64,000 nucleotides of DNA from assembly GCA_030653385.1 (NCBI GenBank), contig JAURZM010000032.1, positions 124,001 to 188,000 on the forward strand, in the 5' to 3' direction. Positions 57,401-64,000 of this stretch are shown here, in pieces; position 1 is the first letter of the stretch, and every line of letters begins with the position of its first letter. The stretch comes from Rubrivivax sp. Lineage in GTDB: Bacteria > Pseudomonadota > Gammaproteobacteria > Burkholderiales > Burkholderiaceae_C. The translations under genes were made by a program, and so were the position numbers. Below the pieces are notes generated by a model. The model was not told where the DNA came from, searched no databases, and saw nothing but the letters and a program-made list of their open reading frames with translations.

Positions 57401-58318
57401 GTGGCCGGACCCTCGGTGAGGCCCAACAGCCGCCAGCTCTGGATCCTGCTGATCCTGACGCTGGTGTGGGGCCTGAACTGGCCGGTGATGAAGGTGGGTG
57501 TCAGCGGCCTGCCGGGGGCGCCCATGGCCTACCCGCCACTGAGTTTTCGCGCGCTGTCGATGTGGTTGGGCCTGCCGGTGCTGGGCCTGGCGCTGCTGGC
57601 GCTGAAGGTGCCCTTTGCCGTGCCACGCAAACACTGGCTGGAAGTGGGCAAGCTGGCGGCATTGAACATGGTCGTCTGGCATATCGTGGTCATCCTGGCG
57701 GTGCAGCAGCTGACCTCGGGACGGTCGGCGATCCTGGGTTACACGATGCCGGTGTTTGCTGCGCTGTGGGGCCGCTGGGCTTACGGCGAAAGGCTCGGCT
57801 GGATGCAGTTTGCCGGTGTCGCGGCTGCCGGGCTGGGTGTGGTTCTGCTGCTGTCGGGCGAATTCAACAGCCTGTCGGGTGCGCCGCTGGCTGCGCTGGC
57901 GGTGGTCGTGTCGGCGGCCATCTGGGCGGTGGGCACACACCGGCTGCGCCGCTCGACGCTGGACGTGCCGCTGCTGACCCTGGTGTTCTGGATGACGGTG
58001 TGCACGGCGGTGTTGATGGCCGTGTTGTCGCTGGTCTTCGAACGCAACGTCTGGCGGGCGCCCGAGCCGCATGTCTGGGGCGCCATCGTCTACAACGCCG
58101 TGGGGGTGTTCGGCTTTGCCCACGCTGCCTGGTTCTACCTGGCGCGCACGATGCCGCCGGTGGCCAGTTCGATCAGCGTGATGCTGATTCCGGTGCTGGG
58201 TGTGTTCAGCGGCGCGCTGCTGCTTGGCGAATTGCTGCACTGGCAGGACTGGGCTGCGGTGGTGCTGATGGTGTTGGCCATCGGCCTGGTGCTGCTGAAG
58301 CGCAGGCCACCGGCCTGA
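57401..58318 (+). CDS. EamA-domain (DMT superfamily) transporter
   Basis: 305 aa from GTG 57401; GTG 57416 is an alternative. Ten membrane helices in two EamA repeats, the first starting LILTLVWGLNWPVMKVG and the second LAVVVSAAIWAVGTHRLRR. Typical exporter of amino acids or other metabolites; substrate unknown. It ends SVMLIPVLGVFSGALLLGELLHWQDW and a basic tail, as usual. Follows corA by 16 bp. Confidence 0.88.
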   Translation: MAGPSVRPNSRQLWILLILTLVWGLNWPVMKVGVSGLPGAPMAYPPLSFRALSMWLGLPVLGLALLALKVPFAVPRKHWLEVGKLAALNMVVWHIVVILAVQQLTSGRSAILGYTMPVFAALWGRWAYGERLGWMQFAGVAAAGLGVVLLLSGEFNSLSGAPLAALAVVVSAAIWAVGTHRLRRSTLDVPLLTLVFWMTVCTAVLMAVLSLVFERNVWRAPEPHVWGAIVYNAVGVFGFAHAAWFYLARTMPPVASSISVMLIPVLGVFSGALLLGELLHWQDWAAVVLMVLAIGLVLLKRRPPA

Positions 58319-58352
58319 GCGGCCTGGAGCGGCCTGAAGGGCGCCGCTTGTG

Positions 58353-59045
58353 TCAGCGTCGGCCGGCCCATGCCGCCGCCACCGCCAGGGCAGCCGCGGT
58401 CAGCGGCACGGCCGCTTGCCAACTGCCCATCGTGGCCAAGGTGGCTGCGCTCATCGCGCACCAGGTCAGGGGCAGCGGCCACAGCAAGCGAAGCAGGGTC
58501 TGTGTGCGCGGGTTGTCGGCATTCAGCAGCAGCAGCACTGCCAGCGAGCCGATCGCCGTGGGGTCGGGTGCGAGGCCGAAAAATTCGGCCTGCTGCCAGG
58601 GTCGGCCGTCGGCCAGCGCCAGCATGGGGTGCATCAACAAGGCCCACAGCGCCAGGCCCAGGCCAACCCACCGCCGCCACGCCTGGCGGCTGGTGTGCGG
58701 CGTCGCGTGTGTGGCCAGCCTCGTGGCCAAGATCAGCCAGCCCACGCCCTGCACTGCGAAGGCCACGGCGTAGCCGGATGCGACCCACTGGATGGGCGCA
58801 AAACGTTGCCACAGAAAAGCCCAGGCCACAAAAAAACAGCACAGCGACAGCGCCACGGCGGCGCTGCGCCAGGTGCGCAAACCTGCGGTGTTGCGCCGGG
58901 CCAGCCAGAGCCAGCCCAGGCCGGCCCCCAGCAGCAGCGGCTGTGCAGGCCACGCTTCCCGGTTGATCGACTCGAACAGCCGCCAGTAGATGCGCGGCGA
59001 AAACATCAGCAGGTCAGACGGTCGGTAGCTCCACCACTCGTCCAC
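58353..59045 (-). CDS. DUF6064 family membrane protein
   Basis: 230 aa, about seven membrane helices. The opening DEWWSYRPSDLLMFSPRIYWRLFE is what I recall as the DUF6064 signature. Function unknown. It lies 15 bp downstream of the aldo/keto reductase on the same strand (58353 is its 3' end, 35 bp from the convergent EamA gene). Confidence 0.75.
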   Translation of the reverse strand: MDEWWSYRPSDLLMFSPRIYWRLFESINREAWPAQPLLLGAGLGWLWLARRNTAGLRTWRSAAVALSLCCFFVAWAFLWQRFAPIQWVASGYAVAFAVQGVGWLILATRLATHATPHTSRQAWRRWVGLGLALWALLMHPMLALADGRPWQQAEFFGLAPDPTAIGSLAVLLLLNADNPRTQTLLRLLWPLPLTWCAMSAATLATMGSWQAAVPLTAAALAVAAAWAGRR

Positions 59046-59060
59046 CGCGCGGCCCGCTTT

Positions 59061-59990
59061 TCAGAGCGCAGCCACGTCGCGGGCCATGCGCGCACGCAAG
59101 GCGGCATCAGGCATGCGACCGCGTGCGGCGGCCATGTTCTGCAGCAGATGCGCGGGCTGGCTGGTGGCCGGTATCGCGCAGGTCACCGCCGGGTGCGTGA
59201 CGACAAACTTCAGCGCCACCTGTGCCCAGTGGCTGCAGTCGATGTCGGCCGCCCAGCCCGGCAGCCGGTGGCGCGCCAGCTGCCGCAGCAATGCACCTTC
59301 ACGGAAGGGCCGGTTGACGAGCACCGCGATGCCGCGTTCCTGGGCCCGCGGCAGGATGCGCTGCTCCACTTCACGGTCGAGCAGGTTGTAGCTGATCTGC
59401 ACGAAGTCGACGGGCTGGGTGCGCATCACCTCTTCGATCTGCGTGTGGCGGCGGCCTTCCGAGGTGGTGATGCCCACGTAGCGCAGCCGGCCGTCGGCCT
59501 TCATCTGCAGCAGGCTTGGCAGGTGGGCCTGCCATGACAGCAGGTTGTGCACCTGCATCAGGTCGAAACGGGGCACACCCCAGTGCTGGCGCGAGGCTTC
59601 CATCTGCGCGTCGCCACGGTCGACGTCGCCGATCCACACCTTCTCGGCCGAGAACAGCGCCGCCGGGCGCCCGATCTGCTGCAGCGCGTGGCCGATGGTG
59701 GCCTGCGATGAACCGTACATCGGCGAACTGTCGATCAGCCGCCCACCTTCGGCAAAAAAGGCTCTCACGACCTGTGTGCAGGTGTCGCGCGCACCGCGGT
59801 CCTGGCCGACGTTGAAGGTGATCCAGCTGCCCAGGCCGACAACGGGCAGGGCTTCGCCGCTGGACGGCACACGGCGTGTCATCGGGCCGGGCGTGCCCTG
59901 CGCACCGGCGAGCGATGCGTTGGCCAGGGCGGTGCCGGCCAGGCCCAGCAGGCACAGGCGGCGTTGGCGATCACAAGGTTGGGGTGTCAT
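59061..59990 (-). CDS. aldo/keto reductase with Tat-like signal
   Basis: 309 aa from ATG 59990 (a TTG lies five codons upstream). NADPH-dependent reductase barrel with IDSSPMYGSS (Asp and catalytic Tyr), LFSAEKVW (Lys) and LMQVHNLL (His), so the catalytic tetrad is complete. The N-terminus RQRRLCLLGLAGTALANASLAGAQG resembles a twin-arginine export signal; most aldo/keto reductases are cytoplasmic. If exported, the folded cofactor-bound enzyme would go to the periplasm by Tat. Substrate unknown. Confidence 0.85.
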   Translation of the reverse strand: MTPQPCDRQRRLCLLGLAGTALANASLAGAQGTPGPMTRRVPSSGEALPVVGLGSWITFNVGQDRGARDTCTQVVRAFFAEGGRLIDSSPMYGSSQATIGHALQQIGRPAALFSAEKVWIGDVDRGDAQMEASRQHWGVPRFDLMQVHNLLSWQAHLPSLLQMKADGRLRYVGITTSEGRRHTQIEEVMRTQPVDFVQISYNLLDREVEQRILPRAQERGIAVLVNRPFREGALLRQLARHRLPGWAADIDCSHWAQVALKFVVTHPAVTCAIPATSQPAHLLQNMAAARGRMPDAALRARMARDVAAL

Positions 59991-60014
59991 CGAACTGCCA
60001 CTCAAACCTTCCTC

Positions 60015-61424
60015 TTACAACTGCCGCTTGCGCGCCAGCGGCGGGTTGCGTTCGAAGTAGCGCTGGATGCCGCTGGCCAGCGCATTCACCAGCTCGGCGC
60101 GGAACGCCGGGCTGCGCAGCTTCTGCTCTTCCTCCGGGTTGGAAATGAAGGCCGTCTCGACCAGGATGCTGGGAATGTCGGGGGCCTTCAGTACCGCAAA
60201 GCCCGCTTGTTCGACCTGCTTCTTGTGCAGTCGGCCGACCCGGCCGATGCGGCTGAGCACCTCTTTGCCGAGCATCAGGCTGTCCTTGATCTGGGCCGTG
60301 GTGCTCATGTCCAGCATGGCCTGCAGCAACTGCTTGTCGCGCACGCCGGCGACGTTGACACCACCCACCTTGTCGGCCGAGTTCTCGCGGTCGGCCATCC
60401 AGCGTGCGGCGGTGCTGCTGGCGCCGCTGGTGCTGAGCGCAAAGACGCTGGCACCGCGTGCTTCGCGCCGGAAGAAGGCGTCGGCATGGATGCTGACAAA
60501 CAGGTCGGCCTGCACACGGCGGGCCTTGCGCACCCGTTCGTGCAGGGGCACGAAAAAGTCGCCGTCGCGCGTCATCATCACGCGCATGCCCGGCACGGCG
60601 TTCAGGCGGTCACGCAGCTGCAGCGCCACGGCCAGCACGACATCCTTTTCGCGCAGACCGGTCGGGCCGACCGCCCCTGGGTCTTCGCCACCGTGGCCCG
60701 GGTCCAGCGCCACGATGACCAGGCGGTCCACACGGCGCCGCTCTTCAGCCGTGACCGGTGCGGGCTGGGGTGCGGGTGCTGGCGTCTGCTGCGCGACCGG
60801 CGGGGGTGCAGGTGGCAAGGCCGGTGGCGCAGGGGCCATCGCGCTGGCCGGCGTGTCGGGCACCGTGGCGGTGCTGGGCGGCTTGTCGATGCGCGCGATG
60901 AGCTCGCCCAGCGCGTCCTGCACGGCCTTCGCGGCACGTTCTTCGGCCGCTTCCTTGTCGCGGATCAGCGCCAGCAGCGGGTCGGCCTCTTGCTGTGGGT
61001 AGAGGTCGAACATCAGCCGGTTCTTGTACACACCCACGGGTGTCAGCGTGAACAGTTCGGGACGGATCGGCTGCTTCAGGTCAAACACCAGTCGCACCAC
61101 ACGCGGCTGGAACTGGCCCACCCGCAGACCGGCGATGAAGGGGTCGTCGGCGCGCAGCTTGCCCACCAGTTCGCGCAGCGCCGGGTTGAGCTCGACGTTG
61201 GTGATGTCGACCACCAGGCGGTGGGGGGCTTCCGTCAGCAAGTAGGTGGACAGCAGCGGTGCGTCGGACTCGATGGTGACGCGGGTGTTGTCCTTGGCCG
61301 GCCACAGGCGAACGGCCAGGATGGTGGCGGTGACCGCGGCTCCCTGCACCAACTGGTGCCCACCCAGCAGCAGCACCAGCTGCCCCATGGCGCGCAAGGT
61401 GGCGCGGCGGCTGGTCAAGGTCAT
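60015..61424 (-). CDS. amiC: N-acetylmuramoyl-L-alanine amidase, AmiC type
   Basis: 469 aa. It splits the bond between MurNAc and the stem peptide during daughter-cell separation. Twin-arginine signal (TSRRATLRAMG), an AMIN domain (about 35-140) that targets the septum, a Pro/Ala linker (about 190-220), and the Amidase_3 domain (about 230-460) with zinc ligands in LDPGHGGEDPGA and SIHADAF and Glu in ILVETAFISN. Its ATG overlaps the tsaE stop (ATGA), a conserved pairing. Confidence 0.94.
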   Translation of the reverse strand: MTLTSRRATLRAMGQLVLLLGGHQLVQGAAVTATILAVRLWPAKDNTRVTIESDAPLLSTYLLTEAPHRLVVDITNVELNPALRELVGKLRADDPFIAGLRVGQFQPRVVRLVFDLKQPIRPELFTLTPVGVYKNRLMFDLYPQQEADPLLALIRDKEAAEERAAKAVQDALGELIARIDKPPSTATVPDTPASAMAPAPPALPPAPPPVAQQTPAPAPQPAPVTAEERRRVDRLVIVALDPGHGGEDPGAVGPTGLREKDVVLAVALQLRDRLNAVPGMRVMMTRDGDFFVPLHERVRKARRVQADLFVSIHADAFFRREARGASVFALSTSGASSTAARWMADRENSADKVGGVNVAGVRDKQLLQAMLDMSTTAQIKDSLMLGKEVLSRIGRVGRLHKKQVEQAGFAVLKAPDIPSILVETAFISNPEEEQKLRSPAFRAELVNALASGIQRYFERNPPLARKRQL

Positions 61425-61900
61425 GCCAGCAGCGCCTGGCCGCGTGCCGTGTGGGCCTGCACGGTGACCGTGCGGCTGTCATCGGTCTGCGGTTCGATGT
61501 GCAGGCTCAGGTCGGCCACGGGCAAAAGGCCTGCCGCATGGTCGGGCCACTCGGCCAGCTTCAGGCCCGGTGCGGCGAAGACATCGCGAAAGCCGGCGTC
61601 CAGCCATTCCCGCGGGTCGTTGAAGCGGTAGAAGTCCAGGTGCGAGATGTCCAGGCCCGGCACCGCATGCGGTTCGAGCACCGCATAGGTGGGACTCTTG
61701 ATGCGCCCCTGCACACCCAGGGCCCGCAGCAGGTGGCGCACGAAGGTGGTTTTGCCGGCACCGAGCGGGCCGTGCAGTTCGATGAAGGCATCGCGCAGGC
61801 CGGGCTGCAGCGCCAGGCCACGTGCAAAGGCCTCACAGGCCGCTTCATCGGGCCAGTGCAGGGTGCGGGTTTCTAGAATGGGCACATGCCCGGTGAGCAT
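61421..61900 (-). CDS. tsaE: tRNA threonylcarbamoyladenosine biosynthesis ATPase TsaE
   Basis: 159 aa from ATG 61900; GTG 61885 would give 154 aa and remove the overlap with queG. P-loop ATPase (ELHGPLGAGKTTF) of the complex that makes t6A37 in ANN-reading tRNAs. Other landmarks: IKSPTYAVLEPH, ISHLDFYRFNDPREWLDAGF, KLAEWPDHAAG. With ATG 61900 the 5' end overlaps the divergent queG by 15 bp. Confidence 0.93.
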   Translation of the reverse strand: MLTGHVPILETRTLHWPDEAACEAFARGLALQPGLRDAFIELHGPLGAGKTTFVRHLLRALGVQGRIKSPTYAVLEPHAVPGLDISHLDFYRFNDPREWLDAGFRDVFAAPGLKLAEWPDHAAGLLPVADLSLHIEPQTDDSRTVTVQAHTARGQALLA

Positions 61901-62980
61901 CACTTCAGCAAGGAGCAGCTCGTCGTGCAGCTGAGGGAGTGGGCGCGTGAGCTGGGATTCTCCCAGATCGGTATCGCTGGCGTCGACCTGACCCAGGCCG
62001 AAGCAGGGCTGCTGGCGTGGCTGCAGGCCGGCCACCACGGCAGCATGCACTACATGGCCAGGCACGGACTGAAACGCGCGCGGCCGGCGGAACTGGTGCC
62101 AGGCACGGTGTGTGTGATCAGCGCACGCATGGATTACCTGCCACGCGACACCGGCAGTGACTGGGTGGAAGCTGAACGTGCCCATCTGACCGACACGAAA
62201 GAAGCCGTGGTCTCGCTCTACGCCCGAGGCCGCGACTATCACAAGGTGCTGCGCATGCGGCTGCAGCGCCTGGCCGACAAACTCGGCGCCGCCGTCGGCC
62301 CGCTGGGCCACCGGGTGTTCACCGACTCGGCTCCTGTGCTCGAAGTGGAATTGGCCACACAAGCCGGCCTGGGCTGGCGCGGCAAACACACGTTGTCGTT
62401 GTCGCGCGATGCCGGATCGATGTTTTTCCTGGGCGAGATTTTCATCGACATGGACCTGCCGCTGGACACTCCCACCAGCGCCCACTGCGGCCACTGCCGC
62501 GCCTGCATCGACATCTGCCCCACACAGGCCATCGTGGCGCCCTACCGGCTGGACGCCCGGCGCTGCATCAGCTACCTGACGATCGAACATGCCGGTGCCA
62601 TCGACGAAAGCCTGCGGCCACTGATCGGCAACCGCATCTACGGCTGCGACGACTGCCAGCTGGTCTGCCCCTGGAACAAGTACGCGCAGCGCAGCACGCT
62701 GCCCGACTTCGACACACGCGAACCCTTGCAGCGGCCGACGCTGCTGCAGCTGTGGGCCTGGACCGAAGCCGAGTTCCTTCGCCACACCGAAGGCAGCGCC
62801 ATCCGCCGCATCGGCTGGACCCGCTGGCGCCGCAACCTGGCCGTGGCGCTGGGCAATGCCTGGCGCAGCGAAGGCGACACGGCCATCGCCGCGGCCCTGG
62901 GTGCTGCGCGCGACGCCGCCGAGCCCCTGGTGCAGGAGCACATCGACTGGGCGCTGGCGCAGCGCCCCGGACCCCGCTGA
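61886..62980 (+). CDS. queG: epoxyqueuosine reductase
   Basis: 364 aa. Last step of queuosine synthesis: reduces epoxyqueuosine in tRNA using cobalamin and two 4Fe-4S clusters. The cluster cysteines are in HCGHCRACIDICPTQAIV, RRCISYLTIEHAG and YGCDDCQLVCPWNKYA. GLKRARPAELVPGTVCVIS and the C-terminal HEAT-like helices are also typical. ATG 61886 gives the normal length; GTG 61925, with AAGGAG nine bases upstream, is an alternative that would remove the overlap with tsaE. Confidence 0.94.
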   Translation: MPGEHHFSKEQLVVQLREWARELGFSQIGIAGVDLTQAEAGLLAWLQAGHHGSMHYMARHGLKRARPAELVPGTVCVISARMDYLPRDTGSDWVEAERAHLTDTKEAVVSLYARGRDYHKVLRMRLQRLADKLGAAVGPLGHRVFTDSAPVLEVELATQAGLGWRGKHTLSLSRDAGSMFFLGEIFIDMDLPLDTPTSAHCGHCRACIDICPTQAIVAPYRLDARRCISYLTIEHAGAIDESLRPLIGNRIYGCDDCQLVCPWNKYAQRSTLPDFDTREPLQRPTLLQLWAWTEAEFLRHTEGSAIRRIGWTRWRRNLAVALGNAWRSEGDTAIAAALGAARDAAEPLVQEHIDWALAQRPGPR

Positions 62981-62985
62981 ACTTC

Positions 62986-63891
62986 TCACTGCGCCAGGCT
63001 GCGCCACACCGCCAGCCACAGCGGCAGGCTGGCCATGCCCAGCAACGTGGACACCGTCACCAAGCCGGCCGTGAAGCCGCCGTGGCCGCCCATGCGCACG
63101 GCCAGCACGTAGGCGCTCGAAGCCGTGGGCATGGCCGCAAAGGCCACCACCACGATCTGCTGGCCCACCGGCAGGTCGAGGGCCATGACCAGCGCCAGTG
63201 CCAGCGCAGGCATCAGCAGGTGTTTGATGGTCAAAAGCGCCGCCGCCAGACGCGGCCCTTCGCGCAAGGCACCCAGTTGCAGCCCCGCGCCCACGGCCAT
63301 CAGACCCAGCGGCAGCGCTGCCGCGCCGATGCGGCCCAGCGTGGTGTTCAAGAGCTCGGGCAGCTTCAGGCCCAGCAGGTTGAACAGCAAGCCCGACGCG
63401 GTGGCCAGGATGAGTGGGTTGCGCGCCAGTTCACGCAGGTAACCGTGTCCACCCTGCCGCGCCAGGGGCCACACTGCAGCCACGTTGCACAGCGGCACAC
63501 ACACCGACACCAGCAGGGCCATCCAGGCCAGGCCCTGGCCGCCGGCCAGCCGCTCGGCCAGGGCCAGCGCGACGTAGGAGTTGAAGCGGAAGGCCGTCTG
63601 CGCACCCGAGGCGTGCAGGCGTGCATCGACACCCGGGAAGGCACGCAGCGCGTAGGCCAGCAACACACCCGCAGAGACCACCGCCAGTGCACTGCCGGCC
63701 AGCGGCAGCGCTGTGTCCAGCGCCAGCGGGTTGCGCACGATCGACGTGAACAGCAAGGCCGGGAACAGCAGGTGGTACACCAGCTTTTCGGCGCTGTCCC
63801 AGACCGGTCGACCCAGGGCTGTGTGATGGCAGATCAGGTAGCCGCAGACGATGAGCAGGAAGTCGGGCAGCAGCAAGAAGGCATCGGACAT
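62986..63891 (-). CDS. AEC family auxin-efflux-type transporter
   Basis: 301 aa, about ten membrane helices in two halves, the first starting LLLPDFLLIVCGYLICHH and the second LIKHLLMPALALALVMALD-like (LTIKHLLMPALALALV). AFAAMPTASSAYVLAVRMGG is the family's conserved last-third motif. Substrate unknown; bacterial members move malate or other small acids. ATG 63891 (MSDAFLLLP) is chosen; the longer frame upstream has no membrane character. The last 109 bases of the window hold nothing I can name. Confidence 0.88.
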   Translation of the reverse strand: MSDAFLLLPDFLLIVCGYLICHHTALGRPVWDSAEKLVYHLLFPALLFTSIVRNPLALDTALPLAGSALAVVSAGVLLAYALRAFPGVDARLHASGAQTAFRFNSYVALALAERLAGGQGLAWMALLVSVCVPLCNVAAVWPLARQGGHGYLRELARNPLILATASGLLFNLLGLKLPELLNTTLGRIGAAALPLGLMAVGAGLQLGALREGPRLAAALLTIKHLLMPALALALVMALDLPVGQQIVVVAFAAMPTASSAYVLAVRMGGHGGFTAGLVTVSTLLGMASLPLWLAVWRSLAQ

Positions 63892-64000
63892 TGCTGCAAG
63901 TATCGGGCTAACCCGGGTGGGGGTTCCCACATCGGCGCGGACCTTTTCGCGGGGCACGATGTGCAAAGACCTGGAACTGCCGCGATGCGGCTGCATCTAC

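Overview
The window is GC-rich, densely coded chromosomal DNA. I read it as a betaproteobacterium of the order Burkholderiales, most like the Leptothrix/Rubrivivax/Ideonella group. The evidence is the gene content and order (tsaE-amiC beside queG, hemJ divergent from hemB, tonB-exbB-exbD-exbD), two PEP-CTERM proteins, an Entner-Doudoroff edd-eda pair, and intergenic repeats of a style common in that order. I see no rRNA, tRNA, CRISPR array, insertion sequence or prophage. Genus-level placement is inference.

Layout. 1-2.4 kb (minus): a DUF3455 lipoprotein with an apparent frameshift, then a CHASE3/PAS 'histidine kinase' lacking its phosphoacceptor histidine. 2.6-9.3 kb: parC, a PEP-CTERM protein with a possible thioester pair, ridA-dsbB, comEC. 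9.4-19.2 kb (plus): five genes forming two versions of one module, transglutaminase plus circularly permuted ATP-grasp plus alpha-E. In one version ATP-grasp and alpha-E are fused and the ATP-grasp half looks dead. An S9 peptidase follows. 21.4-28.3 kb (minus): mltB, a degenerate tandem-receiver protein, then, beyond a second PEP-CTERM gene on plus, a translationally coupled MoxR-DUF58-TgpA operon with a third transglutaminase. 28.4-40.4 kb is mixed metabolism: deacetylase-like protein, MscS, pdxH, a nucleotidyltransferase, ChaC, edd-eda, a PaiB/DUF3617 pair, gloA, a thioesterase divergent from a MarR regulator, an SDR and an MBL hydrolase.

40.5-44.3 kb (minus): a TonB energy-transduction operon with two ExbD proteins and a TPR protein. 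44.5-55.0 kb (minus, apart from one Sel1-repeat gene): miaA, a Bcr/CflA-type exporter, an RluF-like pseudouridine synthase, then a D-amino-acid/cell-wall group (DUF493, D-amino acid aminotransferase, D-aminoacylase, PBP5-type carboxypeptidase), a hydrolase-ferredoxin pair, VanZ and hemJ. Between hemJ and hemB a structured minus-strand RNA ends in a strong intrinsic terminator. 55.2-63.9 kb: hemB, corA, an EamA transporter, DUF6064, a Tat-type aldo/keto reductase, tsaE-amiC divergent from queG, and an AEC transporter.

The best candidate for an unusual system is the 9.4-19.2 kb cluster, which matches the family set previously proposed on genomic grounds to make or transfer a peptide-like tag. 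Here it is present in duplicate, one copy with an intact ATP-grasp and one with a fused pseudo-ATP-grasp, and an inverted-repeat element lies in frame inside the first protein.
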